From Streptococcus sp. 29896 (lineage in GTDB: Bacteria > Bacillota > Bacilli > Lactobacillales > Streptococcaceae), in NCBI RefSeq assembly GCF_032594915.1, contig NZ_CP118733.1, forward strand, positions 124,001-188,000: 64,000 nt of DNA, given 5' to 3'. The position numbers and the translations under genes are program-made. Positions 28,238 through 38,344 of this stretch are shown here, piece by piece. The notes under the pieces are model-generated. The model worked only from the letters and a program-made list of their open reading frames with translations, had not been told where the DNA came from and ran no database searches. Positions within the stretch are counted from its first letter, which is position 1. Every line of letters starts with the position of its first letter.

Positions 28238-28266
28238 ATCATACAGAAAAGAACAAAAAAATTCAA
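28238..28266 (-). promoter_or_regulatory. ABC operon promoter overlapping a terminator
   Basis: On the minus strand TTGAAT (28261-28266), a 17-bp spacer and TATGAT (28238-28243). The -35 is formed by the downstream arm of the preceding gene's terminator. Confidence 0.7.
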
Positions 28267-28284
28267 GCATAATTTTGCTTGAAT
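28252..28284 (-). terminator. Terminator of the BaiN-like gene
   Basis: ATTCAAGC and GCTTGAAT form an 8-bp stem; on the minus strand it is followed by seven T residues, just after the flavoprotein gene. Confidence 0.88.
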
Positions 28285-28302
28285 GTTGTGGTTTTTAATC
28301 TA

Positions 28303-29508
<1,206 letters not shown>

Positions 29509-29527
29509 TCAAAATGAAGGCTCCTCC

Positions 29528-29556
29528 TTGACTTTGTCCACCTTTCCTGTTAGAGT
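29528..29556 (+). promoter_or_regulatory. Cold-shock gene promoter
   Basis: TTGACT (29528-29533), a 17-bp spacer and TAGAGT (29551-29556) preceded by TGT as an extended -10. The implied leader is about 80 nt and contains a small TCTAG/CTAGA hairpin just before the AAAGGAAG ribosome site. Confidence 0.7.
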
Positions 29557-29645
29557 AGGCAGGTAGATTAGTTTTTGAGTTTTGTTTGTGTTTCACCTGC
29601 TTTACCCTTTCTAGTTTTACAAATCTAGAGAAAGGAAGTAGTGAC

Positions 29646-29846
29646 ATGGCACAAGGAACAGTAAAATGGTTCAACGCTGAGAAGGGCTTCGGCTTCATCG
29701 CTCAGGAAAACGGACCAGATGTATTTGCACACTTTTCAGAAATTCAAACCAATGGTTTTAAATCATTGGATGAAGGTCAAAAAGTGACTTTTGATGTGAC
29801 AGAAGGTCAACGTGGCCCTCAGGCAAGCAACATCGTCAAACTGTAA
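29646..29846 (+). CDS. csp: Cold-shock domain protein
   Basis: 66 residues, a single OB-fold. KGFGFI (RNP1) and VFAHF (RNP2) are the nucleic-acid binding motifs. It is an RNA chaperone of the CspA/CspB type. The chosen ATG starts [17 protein letters not shown], as in the family; earlier in-frame codons lie in the leader. AAAGGAAG precedes it. It has its own promoter and terminator. Confidence 0.96.
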   Translation: MAQGTVKWFNAEKGFGFIAQENGPDVFAHFSEIQTNGFKSLDEGQKVTFDVTEGQRGPQASNIVKL

Positions 29847-29852
29847 AAAATT

Positions 29853-29876
29853 GCCCTCCTTTGGAGGGCTTTTTCC
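29853..29876 (+). terminator. Cold-shock gene terminator
   Basis: GCCCTCC and GGAGGGC form a perfect 7-bp stem with a 3-nt loop, followed by TTTTT. Confidence 0.93.
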
Positions 29877-29894
29877 TTATTCGTTTTGGTAAAT

Positions 29895-29923
29895 TTGACA
29901 GCAAACTCCTCTTGTGGTAATAT
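29895..29923 (+). promoter_or_regulatory. rocS promoter
   Basis: TTGACA (29895-29900), a 17-bp spacer and TAATAT (29918-29923), about 48 bases before the start codon. Confidence 0.85.
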
Positions 29924-29971
29924 TTTAATGATACAGACAAATGAGAAAATGAACATATAATTGAGGAAATT

Positions 29972-30466
29972 ATGGGAATTGAGAAAACGGTCAGCGAATT
30001 AGCTGAGATCTTAGGAGTTAGCCGACAGGCCATGAATAACCGTGTGAAATCTTTGCCAGAGGAATACGTGGAAAAAAATGACAAGGGTGTCACAGTTGTC
30101 AATCGCGCTGGTTTGGTGAAACTTGAAGAAATCTACAAGACAACGATTTTTGAAGATGAGCCAGTCAGTGACGAAGTCCGCCAACGCGAGATTTTAGAGA
30201 TTCGGATTGATGAAAAAAATGATGAAATCATCCGACTCTACGATCAAATCTTGGCCAAGGACAAGCAGATTGCAGAAAAAGATGAGCAGTTGCGAATTAA
30301 GGATGTCCAAATTGCAGAGAAAGACAAGCAATTAGACCAGCAACAGCAACTCACCTTGAAAGCCATGGCAGACAAGGACGTATTAAAATTAGAATTGGAA
30401 GAAGCCAAGGCACACGTAGAAGAAGTCAAAGCGAAAGGCTTTTTCGCAAGATTGTTTGGTAAATAA
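29972..30466 (+). CDS. rocS: RocS-like chromosome segregation regulator
   Basis: 164 residues. An N-terminal winged HTH (KTVSELAEILGVSRQAMNNRV, residues about 5-45) is followed by a long coiled coil rich in repeated (Q/E)IAEKD(K/E)QL units (about 78-120) and a C-terminal amphipathic stretch, KGFFARLFGK. This layout and tail match RocS of Streptococcus pneumoniae, which binds DNA and the membrane and links chromosome segregation to division and capsule proteins. Assignment rests on this architecture. It is monocistronic and followed by an array of four terminator hairpins. Confidence 0.82.
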   Translation: MGIEKTVSELAEILGVSRQAMNNRVKSLPEEYVEKNDKGVTVVNRAGLVKLEEIYKTTIFEDEPVSDEVRQREILEIRIDEKNDEIIRLYDQILAKDKQIAEKDEQLRIKDVQIAEKDKQLDQQQQLTLKAMADKDVLKLELEEAKAHVEEVKAKGFFARLFGK

Positions 30467-30667
30467 AAAGGTCCGGTGGACCTTTTTATCATGAGCTTGA
30501 AATTTAGAAAGCGAATCAGGTCCAGTGGACCTTTTTATCATGAGCTTGAAATTTAGAAAGCGAATTAAGGTCCGGGGGACCTTTTTATCATGAGCTTGAA
30601 ATTTAGAAAGCGAATTAAGGTCCAGTGGACCTTTTTATCATGAGCTTGAAAATTAGAAAGCGAATCA
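30466..30667 (+). repeat. Four tandem 50-bp repeats, each a terminator
   Basis: Units start at about 30470, 30519, 30569 and 30619. Each carries a GGTCC-NNN-GGACC stem followed by TTTTT, then a conserved spacer of about 30 bases beginning ATCATGAGCTTGAAA. Spacing is 49-50 bp. The loop triplet varies (GGT, AGT, GGG, AGT) while the stems stay perfect. The array directly follows the rocS stop codon, so transcripts meet four terminators in a row. Confidence 0.92.
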
Positions 30668-30680
30668 GGTCTGGGGGAGT

Positions 30681-30970
30681 GAAACAGTCTGGGGCTAGAC
30701 TGTTTCAGCCCGAGCCCAGAAACCGGAGAGCGAGGTTCAGTCTGGGGCTAGACTGTTTCAGCCCGAGCCCAGAAACCGGAGAGCGAGGTTCAGTCAGGGG
30801 CTCGACTGTTTCAGCCTGAGCCCAGAAACCGGAGAGCGAGGTTCAGTCTGGGGCTAGACTGTTTCAGCTCGAGCCCAGAAACCGGAGAGCGAGGTTCAGT
30901 CTGGGGCTAGACTGTTTCAGCCTGAGCCCAGAAACCGGAAAGCGAGGTTCAGTCTGGGACTAGATTGTTT
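30681..30970. repeat. 53-bp tandem repeat array of hairpins
   Basis: Six cores of about GGGGCTAGACTGTTTCAG recur at 30691, 30744, 30797, 30850, 30903 and 30956, with exact 53-bp period. Units carry GAGCCCAGAAACCGGAGAGC between cores. The first core pairs with GAAACAGTCT upstream as a 10-bp hairpin with the same arms as one at 20693-20718. The last core has extra changes (GGGACTAGATTG), as is usual at an array edge. Confidence 0.92.
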
Positions 30971-30991
30971 CAGCCTGAGGTTGGAAATGCG

Positions 30992-31027
30992 AAAAAATCA
31001 AGTTCCAAATTAGGAACTTGATTTTTT
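30992..31027. terminator. Bidirectional terminator overlapping the acetyltransferase stop
   Basis: AAAAAATCAAGTTCC and GGAACTTGATTTTTT form a perfect 15-bp stem around AAATTA. The stop codon of the minus-strand acetyltransferase lies in the loop, so the stem also encodes its last residues. Confidence 0.92.
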
Positions 31028-31564
31028 CTTTTGTTCTAGCCATTCCTCTCGTATGATTCCATATTTGACGGAATCGTAGTAGTGACCTTGCCAATAGCGG
31101 ACTTTTCGAATCTGGGCTTCCTTGGTCATGCCTAGCTTTTCAGCGGCACGCATCATGCCAGGATTGCCGGACCAGGTTGTGAGACCAATGTGTTCTAAAT
31201 CGCGAAATTGGTCAAAAATCATGTTGAGCCAAATTTTGAGGGCAGTTGTCCCATACCCTTTTCCCCAGATACTGTCGTCATGGATTTCGATCCCGACTTC
31301 TAGCCAGCGTGTTGGCTGGCATTCCCAGTAATAGCTTACAAAGCCAATCGGCTGGTCATCCAGGAGAATGGCTCTAACGGCCTCTTTTTGTAACCACTGG
31401 TAGAGTGGGGCTGCTTGAAAGTCTTCAAAGCGAGCATAAGCATGGTAGTCATCAAAATAGGGAGCTGCAAATTCCTTCCAGCGTGGAGCAGCTTGGCGAT
31501 AGCCGATTTCCCACAAGCGATGGAGTCGATCAGTTGTAAATGGCTGTAGAGTGATAGTTGGCAT
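31010..31564 (-). CDS. RimJ/RimL-type GNAT acetyltransferase
   Basis: 184 residues. It has the RimJ/RimL-like features LQPFTTDRLHRLWEI, the acetyl-CoA loop DDSIWGKGYGTTALKIWL and the C-terminal NPGMMRAAEKLGMTKEAQIRKVRYWQG. The target is unknown. The ATG at 31564 has GAGGAAG six bases upstream; a GTG five codons earlier is less likely. It is downstream of the YrdC-like gene in a probable two-gene operon (28 bases apart). Confidence 0.85.
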   Translation of the reverse strand: MPTITLQPFTTDRLHRLWEIGYRQAAPRWKEFAAPYFDDYHAYARFEDFQAAPLYQWLQKEAVRAILLDDQPIGFVSYYWECQPTRWLEVGIEIHDDSIWGKGYGTTALKIWLNMIFDQFRDLEHIGLTTWSGNPGMMRAAEKLGMTKEAQIRKVRYWQGHYYDSVKYGIIREEWLEQKKKSSS

Positions 31565-31592
31565 CTTGTGCTTCCTCACAACAAAAGCGTGA

Positions 31593-32378
31593 CTAGTAGT
31601 ATTCTCCTTGGCGGTAATCCCAAGAGTTGAAATGATCAGAAAGATTCATCATGATTTTATCGATGTCCAATCCCTTGCGAATCACGACTGGACAAGGGCT
31701 GATAGAGCGGCTGGCAGGACCTTGTTCTGGAATAAGTTTACCATCCTTATCAACCATGGACACCATAACCCCTTGCTCATAGCGGGTTTCAATCGTTTTA
31801 TCAGGTTGGATTGAAGCGACATAGTCATCCGCCTCAATCACCAAGTCAACCTTAGAAGCGATGCGCTCGCCAATTCCTTCTACCTTGCCACGATTTCCCT
31901 TGCCAGATGGGTTAGCAGAAGAAGCATAGACCATACGTCCCTCTTTTTCCCACATTTCCTTGGCGATTTGCTCACCAGCTACACCAAACTTGATGACAAA
32001 GCAAGAGGTTTTGCGAGTATCGGTCATCAATTCCTCACGCCCATCTCCATAGGCTTGGAGCCTTTCGTAGGCTTCTGGCTTCCACGGAAGGATACAGCCT
32101 AGCAGGATATCCTGATCCCAGTGGGTTTGGTAGAAAGCATCAATCTCAGGAGTCAACTGGGCCAATTCACGCAACTCTTCCATACTACCACAGAGAACGA
32201 CACCTGGTTTATTGCGCTTGCGCTCTTTTGCGTCAAACTTGCGTTCCAAACCGGCCTTATCTGCGGTCATGATGATGTAGCCTACCTTAGTCGGGCAAAC
32301 GATAACGCCGCCTTCCCCTTTGATAATATCAAGGCCTTCTTGTGAAAGTTGGCCATCCCAATGAATTTGTTTTGTCAT
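31593..32378 (-). CDS. YrdC/Sua5-domain protein
   Basis: 261 residues. A YrdC domain with the Lys/Arg-rich binding motif KERKRNKPG and SSANPSGKG, which in Sua5/TsaC bind ATP and threonine to make threonylcarbamoyl-AMP for t6A. It lacks the second Sua5 domain in recognisable form and has an unusual C-terminal extension ending HFNSWDYRQGEYY. It is probably a paralogue of the true TsaC; role in t6A is not proven. GGAGCC precedes the ATG. Confidence 0.8.
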   Translation of the reverse strand: MTKQIHWDGQLSQEGLDIIKGEGGVIVCPTKVGYIIMTADKAGLERKFDAKERKRNKPGVVLCGSMEELRELAQLTPEIDAFYQTHWDQDILLGCILPWKPEAYERLQAYGDGREELMTDTRKTSCFVIKFGVAGEQIAKEMWEKEGRMVYASSANPSGKGNRGKVEGIGERIASKVDLVIEADDYVASIQPDKTIETRYEQGVMVSMVDKDGKLIPEQGPASRSISPCPVVIRKGLDIDKIMMNLSDHFNSWDYRQGEYY

Positions 32379-32411
32379 AAATTGGCTCCTTTTAAATTGT
32401 CAGATAATTCA

Positions 32412-32440
32412 ATTATATCAGAATTTTGCAAAAAAACAAG
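32412..32440 (-). promoter_or_regulatory. Promoter of the YrdC-acetyltransferase operon
   Basis: On the minus strand TTGTTT, a 16-bp spacer and TATAAT (32412-32417) preceded by TGA, an extended -10. It overlaps the leader of the divergent GDPD gene. Confidence 0.7.
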
Positions 32441-32494
32441 TTGTTTCACAAAGAAGGTCTTGCAAAAGCATTTGAATTGTGGGAAACTAGATTC

Positions 32495-34258
32495 ATGAAA
32501 CGAATAAGACGAGAATTTCAGAAAATTTATTACAATCTAGACAAGATCCTCCTCCTCTTTGCCTCCTCCTTTGCTTTTATGGAATTTATATGGATTCCCT
32601 TAAATTCTTGGTTGGCAGAAGCGCTTCTGAGTTTGACAGGTCACGCCTATCTATCACCGACCAATGCTCTGGCAGTTTTTTCAGAAAATGGCTTTGTAAC
32701 TCTCTTGTTCCTCCTCTTGTTTGTTGCCAATATCTTCGTGGCTTACTTGGAGCTGGCCCTTTTGTTTACAGGAGTCTGGCAGTTACTGGATCAAAATGTG
32801 AAGCACCTACCTGATTATCTGCGGGATGTGGGCAGGAGTATGTTGGCGATTTTGCGACATATCAGCCTTCCAAAATTGATTTTCCTGCTCTTTTATGCCG
32901 TCATATTATTGCCTTTTTTGAGGCGGCTTCTGAATATCTATTATTTTAACAAGCTGGTCATTCCTGAGTTTGTCGTCGATTACTTGACCAATATCTTGCT
33001 GGTCAGCCTCTTCTTTTTGTTAGCCCTCCTGGTCTTTTTCTGGTTGGCATCTAGACTGATGTATGCCATTCCAAAGGTTTACTTTGAGCACCGAAGTGTG
33101 AAAGAGTCCATTCGCTATTCTTGGGACAAGACAAGTGGTCGGAATCAGGTAGGACATTTCTTTTCCTTGATTGGCATTATCTTACAATCGACCTTGCTCT
33201 TTTTCTTGAGTGGTCTTTGTTTCTATACTGTTCAGGTCTTGGTGGAACGATTTGTTCCGGGTTTGGCCTATCCGATGGTCATAGTCCATTATGTCTTGCT
33301 GCGGTTGGCTTTTTACAGTGCCATTGCCTTGTTTATGACCAAGTTTGTGACCTTGGTGACAGGCAAACATTTGCCGAGCTATCGTCGTAAGCGCCTACGT
33401 CACCGACTTCGTCTGGCAATTGTTGCAACAGCGAGTCTTTATTATGGGATTCAAGGGGCGGTGACCTTTTATTATCCGTTGGAAACCTTGCCTATCACGA
33501 TTTCCCACAGGGGTGTTGACAATGCGAACGGAGTGCAAAATACCCTAGACTCCTTGGAAAAGACTGCCCAATTATCACCTGATTTTGTTGAGATGGATAT
33601 TCAGGAAACCAAGGATCTTGAGTTTGTCGTTATGCACGATACAGACCTTCAGGCCCTCACAGGCAATCCAGGAGGGACCCATGATTACACTCTAGCAGAA
33701 TTGACTAAGATGACAGCTTCAGAAAACGGCATGTCCAGTCCGGTTCCTTCTTTCGATGCTTACTTGGACAAGGCAGATCAGCTGGGGCAGAAACTGCTAG
33801 TAGAAATCAAGGTAACAGACCAAGATTCCCCTGATTTGACTAAAACTTTCCTAGAAAAATACGGGCAACGCCTACTAGACAAGGGGCACCAGATTCAGTC
33901 GCTGGATTATCAAACCATTATCGAGGTAAAGGAATACGATGAAGCCCTTGTTTCTTTCTTTATCTTGCCCTTTAACTCGATTTATCCACAGACCCTTGCG
34001 GATGGTTATACTATGGAATATTCTTCTTTGGACCAAAACTTTATGGTCAAGTCCTGGCTGCATGGAAAATCTGTCTATGCTTGGACCCCTAACGATGAAG
34101 AAACCATGACTCAAATGATCTTGTTGCAAGTGGATGGGATTATCACCGACCAGCTGGCTGTAATGCAAGACTTGATGAAGAACTTTCAGGAGAATACTTC
34201 TTATAGTGACCTTTTCCTGGTTCAATTCCAAAAACTCCTCTACCAATTTGAAGGGTAA
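32495..34258 (+). CDS. Membrane glycerophosphodiester phosphodiesterase
   Basis: 587 residues from the ATG at 32495; earlier non-ATG starts would add up to 23 residues and cannot be excluded. The N-terminal half has about six to seven hydrophobic helices of the GDPD membrane domain family. The C-terminal half (from about residue 333) is a GDPD TIM barrel with catalytic His338 in ISHRGVDNANGVQNT, the metal-binding EMDIQETKD, and the second His in VVMHDTDLQAL. It should hydrolyse glycerophosphodiesters, such as deacylated lipids or teichoic-acid-type polymers, at the membrane surface. The gene is monocistronic. Confidence 0.88.
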   Translation: MKRIRREFQKIYYNLDKILLLFASSFAFMEFIWIPLNSWLAEALLSLTGHAYLSPTNALAVFSENGFVTLLFLLLFVANIFVAYLELALLFTGVWQLLDQNVKHLPDYLRDVGRSMLAILRHISLPKLIFLLFYAVILLPFLRRLLNIYYFNKLVIPEFVVDYLTNILLVSLFFLLALLVFFWLASRLMYAIPKVYFEHRSVKESIRYSWDKTSGRNQVGHFFSLIGIILQSTLLFFLSGLCFYTVQVLVERFVPGLAYPMVIVHYVLLRLAFYSAIALFMTKFVTLVTGKHLPSYRRKRLRHRLRLAIVATASLYYGIQGAVTFYYPLETLPITISHRGVDNANGVQNTLDSLEKTAQLSPDFVEMDIQETKDLEFVVMHDTDLQALTGNPGGTHDYTLAELTKMTASENGMSSPVPSFDAYLDKADQLGQKLLVEIKVTDQDSPDLTKTFLEKYGQRLLDKGHQIQSLDYQTIIEVKEYDEALVSFFILPFNSIYPQTLADGYTMEYSSLDQNFMVKSWLHGKSVYAWTPNDEETMTQMILLQVDGIITDQLAVMQDLMKNFQENTSYSDLFLVQFQKLLYQFEG

Positions 34259-34296
34259 CAAGAAAAAAACGGACGACTGTCCGTTTTTTCTTGTTA
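34257..34296. terminator. Bidirectional terminator between GDPD and ybaB
   Basis: AACAAGAAAAA and ACGGAC pair with GTCCGT and TTTTTCTTGTT around a GACT loop. The long stem serves both convergent genes. Confidence 0.92.
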
Positions 34297-34297
34297 T

Positions 34298-34597
34298 TTA
34301 GAATGGTAATTTTCCTGCAAAGGCACCGAGAGTTTTTTTGGTTGCTTGGTCTGCCAAGTCTAAGGCTTGATTGACAGCTTGGACAGTCATATCCTGCAAG
34401 GTTTCGAGGTCCTCAGGGTCCACGACCTCTGGTTTAAAGCTGACAGCTACCAATTTTTTATCCCCTGTAACCGTAGCAGAAACGAGTTCTTGGGCAGAGT
34501 GACCTGTGAATTCCATGGCAGCCAATTCCGCCTGGCTCTTTTCCATTTGTTTCTGCAGTTTTTGTGCCTGTTTCATCATTTGTTGCATATTCATCAT
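34298..34597 (-). CDS. ybaB: YbaB/EbfC nucleoid-associated protein
   Basis: 99 residues starting [20 protein letters not shown], as in streptococcal YbaB; AGGAGG lies eight bases upstream, which favours this ATG over the one six bases earlier. It has the helix-strand layout ([24 protein letters not shown]) of the YbaB/EbfC family, dimeric DNA-binding proteins. It is encoded alone, without the usual dnaX-recR neighbours. Confidence 0.93.
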   Translation of the reverse strand: MMNMQQMMKQAQKLQKQMEKSQAELAAMEFTGHSAQELVSATVTGDKKLVAVSFKPEVVDPEDLETLQDMTVQAVNQALDLADQATKKTLGAFAGKLPF

Positions 34598-34694
34598 TTT
34601 CATGTCCTCCTAAATGCTAATACTGTATTATACCATTTTTCCTGTCAGGGGGAAATAGACGCTTTTTGAATACAATATATCAACCTATTTTCTA

Positions 34695-34747
34695 TTGACC
34701 TTTACTGGTGGGCGTAGTATAATAAAAGAAAAACTGGTTATAACCAG
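34695..34747 (+). promoter_or_regulatory. agaS promoter and palindromic operator
   Basis: TTGACC (34695-34700), a 17-bp spacer and TATAAT (34718-34723). A perfect 14-bp palindrome CTGGTTATAACCAG (34734-34747) lies just after the predicted start. TGGT-N4-ACCA resembles sites of GntR/NagR-type amino-sugar regulators; that assignment is inference. Confidence 0.8.
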
Positions 34748-34760
34748 CAAAGGAGGAGCT

Positions 34761-35927
34761 ATGTTTCGTTTAGCTAAAGAAGAATTGGAGAGACTGGGCG
34801 CTAGCATTACAGTGCCAGAAATTTTCCAACAACCTGGTTTATGGAAGGAGGCGCATGAACTATATCAAGGGCAACTAGAGGCTATTGAGCGTTTTATCGG
34901 AGCGATCAAAGAACGTCATGATTTTGTCCATGTTATTTTTGCAGGTGCAGGGACATCTGATTTTGTTGGTCAGTCCATTGCCAACTACTTAAACCAAGTC
35001 AATGATTTGAAATCGATTCGTTTCACAACAGTTGGGACAGTTGAATTGGTGAGCAGACCCTATGACTACTTGCAAGCTGACCTTCCAACGATTTTGGTTT
35101 CTTTTGCGCGCAGCGGAAATTCACCTGAAAGTGTGGCGGCAGTAGAAGTTGCCAAACAAATCGTTGATAAACTTTATCAAGTGACTATTACCTGTGCTCC
35201 AGAGGGCAAATTGGCGCAGGCAGCTGCAGGTGATGAAGAAAATCTCCTGCTCTTGCAACCTGCGGGTTCAAACGATAAGGGCTTTGCAATGACAGGTTCA
35301 TACTCTTGCATGGCCCTAACTGCTCTACTTGTCTTCTCGCCAGCTAGCCAAGAAGAGAAAGCTGCTTGGGTGGAGACGATTGTTAGATTGGGACAAGATG
35401 TCTTGGACCGTGAAGACTATGTGGAAGAATTGGTCGGTCAAGACTTTGAACGGGTTATTTATCTTGGTGCCGGTGGTTTCTACGGTGTGGCGCATGAAGC
35501 TCAGCTGAAGATTTTGGAGTTAACAGCTGGTAAGATTGCCACCATGTATGAATCACCACTTGGCTTCCGTCATGGACCAAAGTCTCTTATTAATGAAAAA
35601 ACGGTTGTCATCGTGTTCACATCCAACGATCCATACACCCGTCAATACGATGTTGATTTGATCAATGAGGTGTACGGTGATGGCATTGTTACGCGTATCG
35701 TGGCTCTATCTGCGAGCCAATTGGAAGGTACAGAAGCAGCTAACTTTGTCTTGGCTTCTGGCGGAGAAAATCTACCAGATGTCTTCTTGACTTTCCCATA
35801 TATCCTTTTTGCCCAAACTTTCTCCGTGATGGCAGCTCTCAAGTGCAAAAACTTGCCAGATACACCATCACCAACTGGCACAGTCAACCGTGTCGTACAG
35901 GGAGTTATCATTCACCCACTGCCATAA
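34761..35927 (+). CDS. agaS: AgaS-family sugar isomerase/deaminase
   Basis: 388 residues with two SIS domains. The first includes GAGTSDFVGQSIANYL and SFARSGNSPESVAAVEVA, the second GAGGFYGVAHEAQLKILELTAGK and ESPLGFRHGPKSLI. This is the AgaS family, which acts on galactosamine 6-phosphate or N-acetylated amino-sugar phosphates as an isomerase/deaminase. The ATG at 34761 follows AGGAGG; an upstream in-frame codon lies before the operator and is rejected. It suits the use of GalNAc released from host O-glycans. It is monocistronic. Confidence 0.9.
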   Translation: MFRLAKEELERLGASITVPEIFQQPGLWKEAHELYQGQLEAIERFIGAIKERHDFVHVIFAGAGTSDFVGQSIANYLNQVNDLKSIRFTTVGTVELVSRPYDYLQADLPTILVSFARSGNSPESVAAVEVAKQIVDKLYQVTITCAPEGKLAQAAAGDEENLLLLQPAGSNDKGFAMTGSYSCMALTALLVFSPASQEEKAAWVETIVRLGQDVLDREDYVEELVGQDFERVIYLGAGGFYGVAHEAQLKILELTAGKIATMYESPLGFRHGPKSLINEKTVVIVFTSNDPYTRQYDVDLINEVYGDGIVTRIVALSASQLEGTEAANFVLASGGENLPDVFLTFPYILFAQTFSVMAALKCKNLPDTPSPTGTVNRVVQGVIIHPLP

Positions 35928-35933
35928 GCGTGC

Positions 35934-35966
35934 CAAAAGAGCTTCCATAAGAGGAAGCTCTTTTTT
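35934..35966 (+). terminator. agaS terminator
   Basis: AAGAGCTTCC and GGAAGCTCTT form a 10-bp stem around ATAAGA, then TTTTTT. It also lies at the end of pepX, which converges. Confidence 0.9.
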
Positions 35967-38232
35967 AATATGGCAAATGAAGGCTAGACTGCTCCAAATC
36001 AATCGAAATGGTCCAGTCGCTACTATCTCGAACAGTACACTCAAAGTCAGTGGTGTAGAGAATCAGCTCCAAGACATCGCCTTTTTTCAGCTGATAAATG
36101 GTCGGCTGCAGTTTCCAGCTCAGATCCATCCATTGGTCTGGCACCACTTCCTCGACAGTCATCAGGTCGATGCGGTTCTGCAGGTTCATAAAGCCCTTGG
36201 TTACCAAGCGTTGCGGCATCTCCACATAAGGCAACTCCACCAGATTTTCTTGGGCATGGTAGCGGCCGTTGTCCAGGCTCAACCGCGTTTTCGGTGCTGG
36301 AATCGGGGCTAGGCGTTTTTTATTTTCCTTGTCCAATAGCTGAGCAGATAAGAGGCCTTTGGCTACACTAGAAGCTACACGGAGTTTCAGCGTGACCTGT
36401 CCATTGAGCAGGAGGTCCTCCGTTACAGGCAGTTCGATGCTGACTTGGTTGGCCTTGCCTGCATAGAGGTCTTGGTGGAAACTTGGGTAAGATTTGCCGT
36501 AGCGGTCAAAATCTTCTTGGGCATACTGATTGGAAATGGTCTGGCTTCCAGTACCTAGTGGCAAGACAGCCTCGTTTTCGCCGCCAAAGGTGTCCAAGGT
36601 CGTCCAAGTCTGCTCACCGCTGTTGTCCTGCCAGATGACCGTTGGCAGTTGGTAGTTACTCTCGTAGCCCAGCAGTTTTTGACTGAGCAGGGCGTTCATG
36701 GACTCGCGGAAGTCGATAGACTGCCAGTTGTTCATATACACGTGGGCACCGTTGTGGAAGAAGAGGTGCTTTTTGATCTGGCTTGGTAGGGCATGAAACA
36801 TATTCCAGACGTGAATCGGCTTGACATTCCAGTCCTGTGAGCCGTGTGTAAAGACCACCTCGCACTTGACCTTGTCAGCGTGGAGCAGATAATTGCGATC
36901 ATGCCAGTATTGATTATAGTCGCCGCTGGTGCGGTCCAGGGCAACACGTTCTGCCGCCAGTCCTTTTTCGTAGACTGCTTTATTGCGGAGGAAGTCCCCT
37001 GCTTGCAGACTCTTGGAGTAGGTCAAGGCGGTCAAGCTGTCCAGATCCTCGCCAGGATAGCCGCCAGGGCTGGTCACCAGCCCGTTTTCACGGTAGTAGT
37101 CGTACCAAGAGGAAATACCTGCTTCTGCGATAACGACTTCCAATCCGTCCACGCCAGTTGTTGCCAAGGCATTGGACATGGTACCGAGATAAGATAGTCC
37201 TGTCGTCGCCACCTTACCATTGGCCCAATCGACCTTGACCTCAAGCGAGCGAGTATGGTCTGTGTAGGCCTTGGTGCGACCGTTCAGCCAGTCAATCACC
37301 GCTTTATAGCCCTCCACCTGTTGGTAGTCGCCAGATGTCATGTAGCCCGTCGAGCCCAGCGTTCCGACACCAGACACATGGAGGCTGGCAAAGCCGCGAG
37401 CGAGGAAGTAGTCATTGAGGGAGTAAGAAGTGATGTGCCCCAGTTTTTCAGTAGCAGGGCTGACAGGCAGGTCCCGCTGGTCCAAGTCTAGCTTGATGAT
37501 GCTGGCCTGCTTGACTTGAATGGTACCAGCAGTTTTCTGTGCTAACTCGCCTTCCATCTTATGCAGGGCCTTATCGCTGGCTACATCGTTCACTCCTTGA
37601 TGATAGGGACTGTTGGTAATCACCGCAGGGATTTTCCCGTCAAAGTGAGGACGGAGAATGGAAACCTTGACTATGTCAGTCTGTCCAGTCCCCGCCGTAT
37701 CAACAGGTGTTTCGACATAGACCACCTCACGAATAAGGTTTTTAGTCGAAAAGGTTGCCAAGGATTTGCCATTGAAGAAGTGGTAGCGATTGTCCTCTGG
37801 GATTAGGTCGTCGCTGACCAGCTGGTCAATCAAGGTGTTTCCAGACTTGGTGCGGGTATTGAGCAGCTGGTAGAGGTTGTCGATAACGTCTCCATAAACA
37901 ATAGGAAACTGGCTGGACTTGCGGAATTCCTCCACATCTGTATAATCTACACCAGGCACGAAGCCTAGCAACTGAAAGGCCACTTGATAGAAGATCTGGT
38001 CTGTCAGCTCACGGTCAGATTGGAAGAAGGTCAAGAGATCTGTCTCCCAATCCGCAATCATGTTGGATAGGGCAAAGTCGGTGTTTGCTGTCAGGAACTG
38101 GCACTTTCTGACAAAGGTTTCGAGAGTGACCTTAGGACAAACTTGAGAATCCAGAGTAAAGCCAATCTGGTGGAGTTCCTCAATCATCTGACCCAGGGGG
38201 CTTGTAATGTAGGAATAGGCATTAAAACGCAT
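35965..38232 (-). CDS. pepX: Xaa-Pro dipeptidyl-peptidase
   Basis: 755 residues. The serine peptidase PepX (S15) removes X-Pro dipeptides from peptides. Ser347 lies in GLSYLGT, matching the catalytic serine of the lactococcal enzyme; [12 protein letters not shown] carries the Asp and HNGAHVY the His. An N-terminal helical domain and a C-terminal jelly-roll are typical. The start [12 protein letters not shown] at 38232 follows AAAGGAAC; earlier in-frame codons are in the leader. It has its own promoter. Confidence 0.96.
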   Translation of the reverse strand: MRFNAYSYITSPLGQMIEELHQIGFTLDSQVCPKVTLETFVRKCQFLTANTDFALSNMIADWETDLLTFFQSDRELTDQIFYQVAFQLLGFVPGVDYTDVEEFRKSSQFPIVYGDVIDNLYQLLNTRTKSGNTLIDQLVSDDLIPEDNRYHFFNGKSLATFSTKNLIREVVYVETPVDTAGTGQTDIVKVSILRPHFDGKIPAVITNSPYHQGVNDVASDKALHKMEGELAQKTAGTIQVKQASIIKLDLDQRDLPVSPATEKLGHITSYSLNDYFLARGFASLHVSGVGTLGSTGYMTSGDYQQVEGYKAVIDWLNGRTKAYTDHTRSLEVKVDWANGKVATTGLSYLGTMSNALATTGVDGLEVVIAEAGISSWYDYYRENGLVTSPGGYPGEDLDSLTALTYSKSLQAGDFLRNKAVYEKGLAAERVALDRTSGDYNQYWHDRNYLLHADKVKCEVVFTHGSQDWNVKPIHVWNMFHALPSQIKKHLFFHNGAHVYMNNWQSIDFRESMNALLSQKLLGYESNYQLPTVIWQDNSGEQTWTTLDTFGGENEAVLPLGTGSQTISNQYAQEDFDRYGKSYPSFHQDLYAGKANQVSIELPVTEDLLLNGQVTLKLRVASSVAKGLLSAQLLDKENKKRLAPIPAPKTRLSLDNGRYHAQENLVELPYVEMPQRLVTKGFMNLQNRIDLMTVEEVVPDQWMDLSWKLQPTIYQLKKGDVLELILYTTDFECTVRDSSDWTISIDLEQSSLHLPY

Positions 38233-38305
38233 ACATGTTCCTTTCTTGTATAAATCCTTTACTTTAGAGACCATTGTTGATAGAATGGTCCTTACTTCGT
38301 TTTCA

Positions 38306-38344
38306 CGCTACTGTTAGCATAAAGAAAGTAGCGAGGCTTGTCAA
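38306..38344 (-). promoter_or_regulatory. pepX promoter with palindrome
   Basis: On the minus strand TTGACA (38339-38344), a 17-bp spacer and TATGCT (38316-38321). The inverted arms CGCTACT and AGTAGCG (38306-38333) flank the -10, a possible operator. Confidence 0.75.

Noticed and set aside
30625..30819. 64-codon frame within the tandem repeats
   Set aside because: It simply reads through the repeat units; its residues repeat with the array and there is no ribosome site.
30466..30970. Possible CRISPR array
   Set aside because: The periodic units are nearly identical over their full length with no unique spacers, each contains a terminator or hairpin, and no cas gene is near.
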